Of a DNA stretch of 64,000 bases, positions 8,948 through 17,602 are shown in pieces. A program made the position numbers and the translations under genes. The notes under the pieces are model-generated. The model was not told the DNA's origin, made no database searches, and saw only the letters and a program-made list of their open reading frames with translations. Position 1 is the first letter of the stretch; every line of letters starts with the position of its first letter. Source of the stretch: Gaiellasilicea sp037721555 (GTDB taxonomy: Bacteria; Actinomycetota; Thermoleophilia; Gaiellales; Gaiellaceae); assembly GCA_037721555.1 (NCBI GenBank), contig JBBJOI010000001.1:124001-188000 (forward strand). The letters run 5' to 3'.

Positions 8948-9589
8948 GTGACGCTGGTCGCACAATGGCGCAGCATCGAGGCTGCCCTGCCACCGGGGTG
9001 GTCGGATGCGCAGCTGGCGCTGGAGGTGCCCGATGCCCCTCGACGCGCACGCGCTGCGGCGCTCCTCGCCCCGGCGAACCCGGGCCGCGTCGGATCCGAG
9101 CTTCGCCTCAGCGTCAACCGCGGCGGCGCGGGCACCGGCTCCGACGCCGTGCGCCGGCTCCTGCTGCGGTTGGACGGCGAGCGGATCGCGGGTGAGCTAC
9201 GGCTGGTAACAACGACCGAGGCCGCGCGGCCCGCCGACGTCGAGCGGCCCGATCTCGCGACCGGATGGCGGGCTGCGATCGCGACGCTGCCGTCCGACTG
9301 GAGCGACCTCCTCTGCGAGCTCGAGGTGGCCTCGAGCGACTACCTGCAGCGCAGCGCCCTGTTGATCGCGCCGCTGAACCCGACCCGGGTGCCGGGCAAG
9401 CTGGCGTTCCGCTTCCGAGCCGCTCGGCGCTTCGGCTACGGCGCCTCGCCGGAGATGACGCGACGGTGCCTGGAGCGGCTTGACGCAGAAGGCGTCCGCG
9501 GCAGCGTCGCGATCCTGCGCGCGCTCTCCGACACCCACAACGTCGCCACCCAGGGCCCTGTCTGGTACGTGGAGGGGAAGGCGGTTTGA
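8948..9589 (+). CDS. Unknown protein made of two tandem copies of a domain of about 85 residues
   Basis: A 213-residue protein with no family I can name. Its two halves are homologous. Repeat 1 begins WRSIEAALPPGWSDAQLALE and repeat 2 WRAAIATLPSDWSDLLCELE. They share the pattern LLAPANPGRV / LIAPLNPTRV, then a basic Gly-rich stretch, then RLLLRLDGERIAGEL / RCLERLDAEGVRGSV. No signal peptide or membrane helix is seen. GTG 8948 was chosen because it follows the last non-coding-looking codons and gives a start before repeat 1. The gene faces E1 alpha and its stop overlaps the TTG start of the next gene. Confidence 0.75.
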   Translation: MTLVAQWRSIEAALPPGWSDAQLALEVPDAPRRARAAALLAPANPGRVGSELRLSVNRGGAGTGSDAVRRLLLRLDGERIAGELRLVTTTEAARPADVERPDLATGWRAAIATLPSDWSDLLCELEVASSDYLQRSALLIAPLNPTRVPGKLAFRFRAARRFGYGASPEMTRRCLERLDAEGVRGSVAILRALSDTHNVATQGPVWYVEGKAV

Positions 9590-9888
9590 GCGATCCCGTC
9601 TCGTGGCTCTTGATCGAGAAGGGGTGGGACGTGGTCGGCTCGGGCGGGGAGAAGCTCGGCACGATCCACGAGGTCGTCGGCGACACCGGCAAGGACATCT
9701 TCAACGGCCTCGCGGTCTCACCCGGGCTCCTGCGCACTGCGCGCTACGTGCCGGCCGAGCGCGTGGGAACGATCGTCGAGGGCCGCGTCCAGCTCGACTT
9801 CGACGCGCAGACCTTCGACGGGCTCGACGAGCACGGCGACGTGCCTCCGAGCGCCGAGATCCGCGCCGATACGACCGACCTCTCCTAG
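9586..9888 (+). CDS. PRC-barrel-like protein (DUF2171-like)
   Basis: 100-residue small beta-rich protein resembling the PRC-barrel/DUF2171 group: GWDVVGSGGEKLGTIHEVV opens the barrel and LRTARYVPAERVGTIVEGRVQL continues it. Function is unknown; such barrels occur in RNA-maturation proteins and photosynthetic reaction-centre H subunits. The start is TTG 9586, overlapping the previous stop and supported by GGAGGGG at 9571-9577, eight bases upstream. It is probably co-translated with the duplicated-domain protein. Confidence 0.7.
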   Translation: MSDPVSWLLIEKGWDVVGSGGEKLGTIHEVVGDTGKDIFNGLAVSPGLLRTARYVPAERVGTIVEGRVQLDFDAQTFDGLDEHGDVPPSAEIRADTTDLS

Positions 9889-9900
9889 CCTTTCCGGACG

Positions 9901-10380
9901 TCAACCCAGCTCGGACGCGAGCCGCTCCGCATCGGCCCGGGTGCGCGCGATCACGAGGCAGGTGTCGTCTCCGGCGAGCGTGCCCACGACGAGGGGATGC
10001 CCCACACGATCGAGAGCACGCGCGATTGCAGGCGCCGAGCCGAGCTCGGACTGGATGACGACGATGTTCTGCGCCGCTGTGACCCGCGCTGCCGAACGGC
10101 CGAGAATCGCCGCGAGCGCTGCACGCGGCTCGAGGCGCTGCGGTGCCCCCGGCAACACGTAGCGGGGCCGCCCCGCTCCGTCCGCGACCTTCACGATCCC
10201 GAGCTCGCGGAGGTCTCGCGACAACGTCGCCTGGGCGACGGAACAGCCGGCGCGGCCGAGCGCCTGCTCGAGCTCGAGCTGTGTGGAGAGCCGGCGACGA
10301 GTGACGAGGCTGCCGATCAGGCGGTGACGCTCTGCCTTTCGCAGAGGGGCATTCGGCAAGGGCCTTCCGTCACTCCCCAT
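9901..10380 (-). CDS. argR: Arginine repressor ArgR
   Basis: Hexameric winged-helix regulator of arginine metabolism, 159 residues. The N-terminal DNA-binding part includes RHRLIGSLVTRRRLSTQLEL and the recognition region SVAQATLSRDLRELGIVKV. The C-terminal oligomerisation domain ends with VGTLAGDDTCLVIARTR, which holds the Asp pair that binds L-arginine in this family. ATG 10380 is the start; the frame upstream is non-coding. No arginine biosynthesis gene lies in the window. It is divergent from the gene at 10435, with 54 bases between them. Confidence 0.92.
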   Translation of the reverse strand: MGSDGRPLPNAPLRKAERHRLIGSLVTRRRLSTQLELEQALGRAGCSVAQATLSRDLRELGIVKVADGAGRPRYVLPGAPQRLEPRAALAAILGRSAARVTAAQNIVVIQSELGSAPAIARALDRVGHPLVVGTLAGDDTCLVIARTRADAERLASELG

Positions 10381-10434
10381 CGGCACGCGTACCTTCCACG
10401 TTTGCCGAACCCCGCGCGGGGCAAAGGAGCGGAC

Positions 10435-10563
10435 ATGCTGCGCAAAGTCTCGTGGATGGTTCTGTACGGCGCCCTCGGCGCCGCAGCGACAATGGCTGCG
10501 CGACGAGCCGCATCGAGCATCTGGCGCATCGCTACCGGCGAGAAGCCGCCGGCGAGGCGCTGA
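10435..10563 (+). CDS. DUF4235-like small membrane protein
   Basis: A 42-residue protein with one hydrophobic stretch and the ending SSIWRIATGEKPPARR, the W-R-x-x-T-G-x-x-P-P pattern of DUF4235 proteins. AAGGAG at about 10424 is well placed for ATG 10435. The stop overlaps the next ATG (TGATG). It heads a cluster of four further envelope genes (to 12515) that commonly travel together in actinobacteria. Function is unknown. Confidence 0.7.
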   Translation: MLRKVSWMVLYGALGAAATMAARRAASSIWRIATGEKPPARR

Positions 10564-10916
10564 TGAGGGGCGACGCGGCGATCGAGAAGGGCGCTGACAA
10601 GCTCGAGACGCTCGCTGGCCGAGCAGCTGCGAAGGGCGGTCTCGCGGGGAAACTGGCGGACTCGCTCGGAGAGGACGCCACCTTCGTCCGCCAGTTGAAG
10701 CCGTCGCTGATTGTCGCGCGCGCCCGAGGTGAGGCACCGAAGGACCGCGAACCAGGATCAGCGCAACGGGCACCACGCCGGCCGCAGCACGGGCCCCGGA
10801 AGCCCAGTTACGGACAAGACCAGAATCCGTTCGTCATCGCCGGGGCCGCATTCGGCCTGGGCGCCCTCGTGGCCAGGCTGATCGACTGGAGGAGCCATGC
10901 CCACCCCCGCCGTTGA
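10563..10916 (+). CDS. Small basic protein with C-terminal membrane segment
   Basis: 117 residues, not recognised. A hydrophilic, Ala- and charge-rich N-terminal two thirds (MRGDAAIEKGADKLETLAGR) is followed by a predicted membrane segment PFVIAGAAFGLGALVARLI near residues 90-110. The start overlaps the stop of the preceding gene and the end overlaps the next gene by 20 bases, so it is part of a tightly packed operon of envelope proteins. Confidence 0.6.
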   Translation: MRGDAAIEKGADKLETLAGRAAAKGGLAGKLADSLGEDATFVRQLKPSLIVARARGEAPKDREPGSAQRAPRRPQHGPRKPSYGQDQNPFVIAGAAFGLGALVARLIDWRSHAHPRR

Positions 10917-11316
10917 TCGTCCCGTCGGCCACGAGAAGTCGGGCGTGGGCGCTGCGGCGAAGCAGGTGGCGGAGCATGCGAGCTCACTCGCCCGGCTGGA
11001 GCTTGAGCTCGCCGGCGTCGAGCTCAAGCGCAAAGCCCGAGTGCTCGGCGTCGGCATCGGGCTGGGCGTTACGGCGGCCCTGCTCGGCCTGTACGGCCTC
11101 GGATTCCTGTTGGCGACGATTACGGCCGCTCTTGCGATCGTGCTCGACACCTGGCTCGCACTTTTGCTCGTCACTCTGGTTCTCTTCGCGCTCGCGGGCG
11201 TGCTCGGCGTCCTCGCGCTCGGCAGGATCAAGCGAGGGAGCCCGCCGGTTCCCGAGCAGGCGATCAAGGAAGCGAAGCTGACGACGGAGGCGCTGAGGGC
11301 AAGTGGCACCAGCTAG
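10897..11316 (+). CDS. Holin-X-like (actinobacterial phage-holin family) membrane protein
   Basis: 139 residues with a hydrophilic N-terminus, an amphipathic SSLARLELELAGVELKRKAR helix, then two transmembrane helices (about 48-75 and 82-108). This is the architecture of the Phage_holin_3_6/holin-X group, which despite the name is usually chromosomal and of unknown function. It lies within the DUF4235-DUF3618-YihY cluster, which argues against phage origin. Confidence 0.75.
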   Translation: MPTPAVDRPVGHEKSGVGAAAKQVAEHASSLARLELELAGVELKRKARVLGVGIGLGVTAALLGLYGLGFLLATITAALAIVLDTWLALLLVTLVLFALAGVLGVLALGRIKRGSPPVPEQAIKEAKLTTEALRASGTS

Positions 11317-11563
11317 CGACATGTCATCGGCGAACGGGCGCACGCCGGAGGCGATCCGGCAAGAAATCGCGAACGAGCGCGAAGCACTCGCGGGCGCGGT
11401 CGACGAGCTGCGCGAGGGCCTCGGCGACGCGGCGGATGTAGCCGGAAAGCTGCGCGCGAACCTCCCCGTGGTCGCCGCTGGCGCGCTCGGTGCAGGCTTC
11501 TTCCTTGCCGGCGGCATCGGTGCCACGATGCGGTTCCTCGCCCGCAAGGGCCGCGAACGCTGA
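11303..11563 (+). CDS. DUF3618 family protein
   Basis: About 80-86 residues. RTPEAIRQEIANEREALAGA followed by VDELREGLGDA is the DUF3618 signature, and one C-terminal transmembrane segment (AAGALGAGFFLAGGIGATM) anchors it. Two starts are possible: GTG 11303, overlapping the previous gene with GAGGG just upstream, or ATG 11321 in the same frame without a clear ribosome-binding site. Members occur next to holin-X proteins; function is unknown. Confidence 0.75.
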   Translation: MAPASDMSSANGRTPEAIRQEIANEREALAGAVDELREGLGDAADVAGKLRANLPVVAAGALGAGFFLAGGIGATMRFLARKGRER

Positions 11564-11588
11564 GGAGCCCGCCGGTGAGGGTTCCAGG

Positions 11589-12515
11589 TTGACGCCATCC
11601 TCGGCCGAGGTGGGCCACGCACCGAGTAGTCCCTGGCGAATGTCCGGTCGCGAATGGCTCGACGTCCTCAAGCGCTCGTTGAAGTCTTTTCTCGACGACG
11701 ACGCGCTGGGCCTCTCCTCGCAGGTCGCCTTCAGCTCCCTGCTCGCGTTCTTTCCCGCGATGGTCTTCCTCGTCGGGCTCCTCGACCTGGTCGGGGCCTA
11801 CGAGGCGCTCCAGGACTTTCTCAGACCCGTCGCGCCGGGCGATGTGATCGAGACAATCGACACGCTGCAGCAGGAGACATCGAAGGGCAGCTCGGTCGTG
11901 GCGTTCGTCGTGGGTGCCGCTGGGGCCGTCTGGGCGGCGAGCGGCGCGATGAATGCCGTGATCAAGTCCGTGAATCGCGCCTACGACCGGGTCGAGACGC
12001 GGCCGTTCTGGAAGACGCGCCTGCTCGCGATCGTGCTGGTCGTGCTGACGGGACTCGTGCTGGCCGGACTGCTGCTCCTGATCGTGTTCGGCGGGCCCCT
12101 CGGCACGGCGATCGCGGACAAGGCCGGCCTCGGCGGCGCGTTCGAGCTGTTGTGGGCGATCGCGCGCTGGCCGATCGCCTTCGTCGCGATCCTCCTCTTC
12201 TTTGCGCTCGTCTACTACCTGGCGCCGAACCTCGACATCCGCAGCTGGACGTGGCTGACGCCCGGATCGCTCGTCGGGGCGGTCACGTGGATCGCCCTCT
12301 CGGGGCTCTTCGCGCTCTACACGAGCTTCTCGGACTCGTACTCGAAGACCTACGGCGCGCTCGCGAGCGGCATCGTGCTGCTGCTCTGGCTCAACTACTC
12401 CGCCTTCGCGCTCCTCTTCGGCGCCGAGCTCAACTCCGAGCTCGACCGCCAAGCCGAGATCCGTGCAGCCGGCGGCCCGGACGCGGGACTCGTGAAGCCG
12501 AGCCGCCGCGGGTAG
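11589..12515 (+). CDS. YihY/BrkB family integral membrane protein
   Basis: Polytopic membrane protein with about six helices. Family landmarks include DDDALGLSSQVAFSSLLAFF near the N-terminus, the NRAYDRVETRPFWKTRLLA loop and FSDSYSKTYGALASGIVLLL with the Y-G-x-L-A-S motif. TTG 11589 is preferred because GAGGG lies about eight bases upstream; ATG 11640 is in frame but has no ribosome-binding site. The family was once called ribonuclease BN in error; its transport or structural role is not settled. It closes the envelope cluster that starts at 10435. Confidence 0.85.
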   Translation: MTPSSAEVGHAPSSPWRMSGREWLDVLKRSLKSFLDDDALGLSSQVAFSSLLAFFPAMVFLVGLLDLVGAYEALQDFLRPVAPGDVIETIDTLQQETSKGSSVVAFVVGAAGAVWAASGAMNAVIKSVNRAYDRVETRPFWKTRLLAIVLVVLTGLVLAGLLLLIVFGGPLGTAIADKAGLGGAFELLWAIARWPIAFVAILLFFALVYYLAPNLDIRSWTWLTPGSLVGAVTWIALSGLFALYTSFSDSYSKTYGALASGIVLLLWLNYSAFALLFGAELNSELDRQAEIRAAGGPDAGLVKPSRRG

Positions 12516-12536
12516 CTCTCTCTACTTGCCTGCCAG

Positions 12537-13087
12537 CTAGGTGACGGTGACGCTACCGCGGAGCGTCGCGGAGGCATCGGAGAAGAAGCGGAGCGTCCCC
12601 TTCTTCAGCGTCACCTTCCAGGTGACCGTCGCCACCTGGGTGATGCCCGTCTTCTTGTTCACGCCCCCGCCGCTCAGGTGGAAGCTGTGCTTGGCTGTCC
12701 GGGTCGCGCACAGTGATCGTGTAGGCCCCAGACTTCAGGGCGTGCACGTGGCTGCCGCTCGCGGGGCGGAGCGCAATCGTGTTTCGACGCGGTAGCGCCC
12801 CTCGCGGAACGTGACCGTCCAGGTTGCCGTTCCCTCGAATCCGACCGAGGTGCTCTGCTCGACCCCAGGGCCTGAAAGATGGAAGTTGTGGAAGTCGGAC
12901 AGATCGCGGACGACGATCTCGTACGTGCCCGGATCGAGCTGTCGGACGTCCCCGCCGCCTGGAAGCTTCAGCGAGATGGTGAAACCGGGATCAACCGTGC
13001 CTTCGAGGCGAGGAGCCTGTGCAGCGGCACCGCCTGGTACGAAAAGGCCGCCGCGGCCGCGAGAACCGGCAGACTCCAAAAACGCAT
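12537..13087 (-). pseudogene. Secreted two-domain cupredoxin-like protein, broken by three apparent frameshifts
   Basis: Reading across frames restores a signal peptide (MRFWSLPVLAAAAAF, then VPGGAAAQA), a first domain with GTVDPGFTISLKL and FHNFHLSGPGV, and a second with KHSFHLSGGGV and TVTWKVTLKKG. The breaks lie at a run of four A at 13042-13045 (one base missing), near 12775-12789, and near 12687-12699; the last two compensate each other. The Cys, His and Met copper ligands expected near each C-terminus are absent (the second domain ends FFSDASATLRG). It is either a decayed gene or a patch of base errors. Start ATG 13087, stop 12537-12539. Confidence 0.65.
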
Positions 13088-13154
13088 CAACAGCACCTAC
13101 GCCAGCACGGGCAGATCGGTTTGTAACTGGCACCGGCGGGGTTAGACTCGTTGC

Positions 13155-13571
13155 GTGGCTCTCGGACGGAATGCCAAGGCGGAGCTGATCCGTCAGGTGC
13201 CGCTCTTCGCCCAGCTTAGCCGCGCAGAAGTCGGCGAGATCGCACAGATCGCAGACGAGGTCGACGTGAAAGCCGGCAAGGAGCTGACACGGGAAGGCGA
13301 GCGCGGCAGCGAGTTCTTCGTGCTGCTGGAGGGTGCGGCGGAGGTGCGGCGCGGCGGAGAGCAGGTGAATCTGCTCGGAAGGGGCGACTTCTTCGGCGAG
13401 ATCGCCCTCGTCTCGCGCTCGCCGCGGACGGCGACCGTCACGACGCTCGAACCCTCGAACCTGCTCGTGATCACGGACACCAGCTTCCGCGCCCTGCTCG
13501 ACCACTCGCCGCGGATCCAGCTGCGGGTGCTCGAGACGCTTGCCGACCGGTTGGCGCCGACGCTCCTCTAG
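13155..13571 (+). CDS. Single-domain cyclic-nucleotide-binding protein
   Basis: 138 residues forming one cNMP-binding domain and nothing else. The phosphate-binding cassette is intact: GDFFGEIALVSRSPRTATV keeps the Glu and Arg that hold the cyclic phosphate and ribose. There is no HTH, kinase or channel part, so it may act as a partner of another protein or as a sensor. The start is GTG 13155. Its 3' end overlaps the convergent pheT by 4 bases. A close paralog begins at 25478. Confidence 0.85.
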   Translation: MALGRNAKAELIRQVPLFAQLSRAEVGEIAQIADEVDVKAGKELTREGERGSEFFVLLEGAAEVRRGGEQVNLLGRGDFFGEIALVSRSPRTATVTTLEPSNLLVITDTSFRALLDHSPRIQLRVLETLADRLAPTLL

Positions 13572-15877
13572 GCGCGCAGCTCGGCGCCGAACCGCTCCGC
13601 GAGTGCGGTCACGATCCGCTGCCTGATCGCCGCGGCGTCTTCGTCCGAGAGCGTCCGCTCGGGCGACTGGAAGGCCAGGCGGATCGCGATCGACTTCCGC
13701 CCTTCCCCCACCTGCTCGCCGCGGTAGACGTCGAAGACGCGCGCCTCGCGGAGTTCGGCGCCGGCGGCGTCCTTGGCTGCGGCAACGAGCGCGCCCGCCT
13801 CGACATCTTCTGCGACGGAGACGGCGACGTCCTGGCGGAGCGCCGGGTAGGTGATCACGTCCTCGTACTCGACCCGCTCGGGCGCTTGCTCGACCAGCGT
13901 CGCGAGGTCGAGCTCGTACGCGCTCCAGGTACCTTCGAGAAGGGCTGGATGGAGCGCGCCGACGATGCCGGCGGGAGTCAGCGCGGCCTTGCCAGGGTGA
14001 AACAACGGTGCCGCTTCCGGGCTACGCTCGAACCGCGGCTCGAGGTGAAGGGCGCGGTAGAGGGTCTCGACCGCTCCCTTGGCAACGCCGTAGCCGCCGC
14101 GGACGATACCGCCGACACGCCAGCGCTCCTCCGGCAGGCGCGCGTTGGTCGAGGCTTGCGGCAGGTAGACCCGCGCGATCTCGAACAGCGCGATCCGCTC
14201 CGCACCGGCATCGAGCTGAACGCGCGCAGCCTCGATCAGGCCGGGCAAGAGAGTCGTCCGCAGAACGGCCTGGTCGGCCGTCATCGGATCGGGAAGTCGG
14301 ATCGCAGCGGGATGCGGGTCGGCCGCAGCAAGGCTCCACGTGTAGGCCTCGTCGTAGCCGACCCCGACGAGTACGTCCTCGACCAGCCGGCGCAGCCGCT
14401 GGTCCTTGGACAGCCGGCCCCGCACGTGGCGGCGCAGCGGCAGCGAGAACGGGATGCGGTCGAGGACGATGCGGCCGATCTCCTCGACGAGATCGATCTC
14501 GCGGGAGACGTCGCGGGCACGCCAGCTCGGAACGCGCACCCCCCAGTCGTCGCGTACCTCGAAGCCGAGGCGCTCGAGAAGCTCGCGCTGCTCGTGCTCG
14601 GCCACCGTCAGACCGAGCACCGCGTCCGTTCGCGACGGCCGCAGGCTCACGACGGCAGCCTTTGGAGGCGCAACACCCTCGTCCGCGGCTGCGACGAGTT
14701 CGCCACCGGCGAGCTCGACGAGGAGCTGGCTGGCATAGACGGCGGCAGCGTCCGCCAGTGCCGGGTCGACTCCTTTCTCCCAGCGGTTCGAGGCTTCCGA
14801 GCGGAGTCCGAGCCGTTCCGATGTCTGCAGGATCGTGATCGGCTCGAAGTTGGCGGCCTCGAGGAGGACGTCGGTGGTCGCCTCCGTCACCTCGGTCTCG
14901 AGGCCGCCCATGACACCCGCTAGCGCGACCGGCCGCTCGGCGTCGGCGATCGTGAGGTCAAGAGAGTTGAGGCGGCGCAACTCGCCGTCGAGCGTGCACA
15001 GTTCCTCACCGGCGTGCGCGCGGCGGACGACGATCCGTCCCTCTGCCAGCGATGCTCGGTCGAAGACGTGCAGGGGGCTGCCGAGCGCATGCATGACGTA
15101 GTTGGTGACGTCGACGACGTTGGAGATCGAGCGGATGCCAACCGAGGCAAGGCGGCCCCGAAGCCATGCAGGCGACGGTCCGACCTTCACCCCGGCGAAG
15201 ACGCGGCCGATGTAGCGCGGGCAGCCGTCGAGGTCGTCGATGCGGATCTGAACCTCCCCGTTCGGGCGGAGCGGCGGGTCTTTCCCGGGCATCGGCCGAA
15301 GCTCGCTGCCGAAGAGGGCGGCCACCTCACGAGCCAGTCCGTAGACGGAGAGCAGATCGCCGCGGTTCATGGTTGGCGTCACCTCGAAGACCGTGTCCGA
15401 GATCGGCAGCTCGTCCGCGAGCGGCGCGCCCGGCTCGAGCCCCTCTTCGAGCACCATGATCCCGCCGTGGTCGTCGCCGAGCTGAAGCTCTCGTTCCGAG
15501 AGGATCATGCCGCGCGAGAGCTCCCCGCGCAGCCTCGCCTCGCCCAGCGGCTGATCGACGCCGGGCAGAAGAGCCCCCGGCAGCGCGACGGCTACCGTCG
15601 CGCCGGCCCCGAAGTTCCACGCGCCGCAGACGATCTGACGTGGCTCGGCCTCCCCCACGTCCACCCGGCAGAGCTGGAGGCGGTCGGCGTTTGGATGCTT
15701 TCCGGCCTCGATGACCCGGCCGACGCGAAAGAGATCGAGGTTGGCGCCGGTGTTTGGGACGCCCACGCCGACGACGCGGTCGACCTCGAGCGAGGAGACG
15801 GAAAGCCGGCGGGCCAGTTGCACGGGCGGCACGTCGACGTCGACGTACTCGCGGAGCCAGGAGAGTGGGACGCGCAT
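13568..15877 (-). CDS. pheT: Phenylalanine-tRNA ligase beta subunit
   Basis: 769-residue beta chain of the alpha2-beta2 synthetase. The N-terminus MRVPLSWLREYVDVDVP leads to a tRNA-binding OB domain (about 40-150), followed by the B3/B4 editing domain, the B5 domain, and a catalytic-like core. The C-terminal FDX-ACB anticodon-recognition domain includes YPALRQDVAVSVAEDV. Full length. It follows pheS by 9 bases in the normal order. Confidence 0.96.
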   Translation of the reverse strand: MRVPLSWLREYVDVDVPPVQLARRLSVSSLEVDRVVGVGVPNTGANLDLFRVGRVIEAGKHPNADRLQLCRVDVGEAEPRQIVCGAWNFGAGATVAVALPGALLPGVDQPLGEARLRGELSRGMILSERELQLGDDHGGIMVLEEGLEPGAPLADELPISDTVFEVTPTMNRGDLLSVYGLAREVAALFGSELRPMPGKDPPLRPNGEVQIRIDDLDGCPRYIGRVFAGVKVGPSPAWLRGRLASVGIRSISNVVDVTNYVMHALGSPLHVFDRASLAEGRIVVRRAHAGEELCTLDGELRRLNSLDLTIADAERPVALAGVMGGLETEVTEATTDVLLEAANFEPITILQTSERLGLRSEASNRWEKGVDPALADAAAVYASQLLVELAGGELVAAADEGVAPPKAAVVSLRPSRTDAVLGLTVAEHEQRELLERLGFEVRDDWGVRVPSWRARDVSREIDLVEEIGRIVLDRIPFSLPLRRHVRGRLSKDQRLRRLVEDVLVGVGYDEAYTWSLAAADPHPAAIRLPDPMTADQAVLRTTLLPGLIEAARVQLDAGAERIALFEIARVYLPQASTNARLPEERWRVGGIVRGGYGVAKGAVETLYRALHLEPRFERSPEAAPLFHPGKAALTPAGIVGALHPALLEGTWSAYELDLATLVEQAPERVEYEDVITYPALRQDVAVSVAEDVEAGALVAAAKDAAGAELREARVFDVYRGEQVGEGRKSIAIRLAFQSPERTLSDEDAAAIRQRIVTALAERFGAELRA

Positions 15878-15886
15878 CTCTGGAGA

Positions 15887-16882
15887 CTAGAACTGAGCCA
15901 GCAGTCGGGGGTCGTTCCGCCAGAGCTCGCGCAGATCGGGGATGCCGTGGCGCAGCACGGCGATGCGCTCGAGACCCCAGCCGAAGGCGAAGCCCGTGTA
16001 CCGCTCGACGTCGTAGCCCACGAACTCGAAGAGCTTAGGGTCAACCATTCCGGCACCTCCTACCTCGATCCAGCCGGAGTGGCGACAGACCGGGCACCCG
16101 CCGCCGTCACAGACGTGGCAGGAGACGTAGGCCTCGATCGACGGCTCGGTGAACGGGAAGTAGTGCGTTCGGAACTCCGTCCGCCGCTCCTCACCGAACA
16201 GCGCCTTCAACAGGTAGTCGAGCGTGCCTTCGAGGTCGGCGAGCGTCAGCCCCTCGTCCACGGCCAGGCCCTCGACCTGATGGAACGTCGGCGTGTGAGT
16301 GGCGTCAGGTGTGTCGCGCCGGTAGACGCGGCCGAGGGTGACTATGTAGATCGGTGGTTGCTCGGCTTCCATCGTCCGGATCTGGCTCGGCGAGGTCTCG
16401 GTACGGAGCACCGTCTCCTCGTCGAGGAACAACGTCGCGAGCGGCGAGCGGGCGGGATGCCCAGGGGGGAAGTTGAGCCCGTCGAAGTTGTAGCGCGTGG
16501 TCTCGACCTCTCGGCCGTCGACGACCCGGTAGCCGAGCCCCAGGAAGATGTCCTCGACTTCGCGACGGATCTGGGTGATCAGGTGCAGGTGCCCACGCGG
16601 GATGGCCTCGCCGGGGAGCGTCACGTCGATGGTCTCCTCGCGCAGCCGCCGGTCGAGCTCGTGCCGTTCGATCGTGTCGCGCCGTTCGGCGATGCTCGAC
16701 TCCAGCGCCTGGCGCAACGCGTTCAATGCAATGCCGGTCTCCCGGTCGCGGACGGCGCGCAGCGCCTGAGGTAGCTCCGCCTTCCGGCCGAGGTAGCGCA
16801 GCCGCGCCTCCTCGACCTCGTCGAGCGAGGTTGCCGCCGCGACGGCTGCCGTCGCCTCCTGCTCGAGAGCGCTCAGATCCAT
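15887..16882 (-). CDS. pheS: Phenylalanine-tRNA ligase alpha subunit
   Basis: 331-residue catalytic subunit. Class II motif 2 appears around TFHQVEGLAVDEG and motif 3 as GFAFGWGLERIAVLRHG; a CHVCDGGGCPVCRHSG segment lies between them. ATG 16882 (MDLSALEQEA) matches the usual N-terminal coiled-coil start. The longer open frame upstream overlaps the divergent methyltransferase and is not coding. Only 27 bases separate it from that gene. Confidence 0.96.
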   Translation of the reverse strand: MDLSALEQEATAAVAAATSLDEVEEARLRYLGRKAELPQALRAVRDRETGIALNALRQALESSIAERRDTIERHELDRRLREETIDVTLPGEAIPRGHLHLITQIRREVEDIFLGLGYRVVDGREVETTRYNFDGLNFPPGHPARSPLATLFLDEETVLRTETSPSQIRTMEAEQPPIYIVTLGRVYRRDTPDATHTPTFHQVEGLAVDEGLTLADLEGTLDYLLKALFGEERRTEFRTHYFPFTEPSIEAYVSCHVCDGGGCPVCRHSGWIEVGGAGMVDPKLFEFVGYDVERYTGFAFGWGLERIAVLRHGIPDLRELWRNDPRLLAQF

Positions 16883-16909
16883 GGGTCGGCCGACGATAGC
16901 ATCGGCCCC

Positions 16910-17602
16910 GTGAGCGATTACGCGGCGTTCGCGTCGATCTACGACCGGTGGTCGGCCCACATGACGCAGGACGTCGGGTGGTACGTCGAGCTCGCACAGG
17001 AGGCCGACGGGCCGATCGTGGAGCTCGCCGTCGGCACTGGTCGCGTCGCAATCCCCGTGGCTCGCGCAACGGGACGCACGGTGATCGGGATCGACCGCTC
17101 GCCCGCGATGCTCGTCCTGGCGCGCGAGCAGGGTGCGCGCGCAGGAGTCCAGCTCGACCTTCGCGAGGGTGACATGCGCGAGCTCGAGCTCGACGAGCCG
17201 GCAGCCCTCGTCCTCTGCCCGTTCCGCTCCTTGCTGCACCTGCCGACGTGGGGAGACAAGCGCCGGGCGTTCGAGCGGGTGGCAGCGTCGCTGCAGCCGG
17301 GCGGCCGGTTCGCCTGGAACGCGTTCGTCTTCAACCACCGCATCGCAGCGGGCAACGATGGCGTGCACCAGGTGGAGAACGGCATCGCCCACACCGTGCA
17401 GCACTTCCCCCACGACAACCGGATCGACATCGTGCTCGACGGCGGTGGCACCGTGTCGCTCTGGTGGGTCACCCGCGCAGAATGGGAAGGGCTGATCGAG
17501 GTCGCCGGGCTCGAGGTTGAAGGCCTCTACGGAGGCTTTGACCGCGAACCGTTCGACGAAGGCGCGGGGGAGTTCGTCTGGGTTGTCCGCAAACCCTTAT
17601 GA
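16910..17602 (+). CDS. SAM-dependent methyltransferase, first of a tandem pair
   Basis: 230-residue class I methyltransferase. Motif I is VELAVGTGRVAIPVA, and a GIDRSPAMLVLAREQ segment supplies the acidic residue for the SAM ribose. The YDRWSAHMTQDVGWYVE start is shared with the next gene. The substrate is unknown. GTG 16910 is the start, divergent from pheS. It overlaps the second copy by about 20 bases. Confidence 0.85.
   Translation: MSDYAAFASIYDRWSAHMTQDVGWYVELAQEADGPIVELAVGTGRVAIPVARATGRTVIGIDRSPAMLVLAREQGARAGVQLDLREGDMRELELDEPAALVLCPFRSLLHLPTWGDKRRAFERVAASLQPGGRFAWNAFVFNHRIAAGNDGVHQVENGIAHTVQHFPHDNRIDIVLDGGGTVSLWWVTRAEWEGLIEVAGLEVEGLYGGFDREPFDEGAGEFVWVVRKPL

Noticed and set aside
10435..11316. 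Possible prophage because of a holin-like protein
   Set aside because: The holin-X, DUF4235, DUF3618 and YihY genes form a common chromosomal actinobacterial cluster and no other phage gene is present.
15014..16774. 586-codon plus-strand open frame
   Set aside because: Antisense to pheT and pheS.
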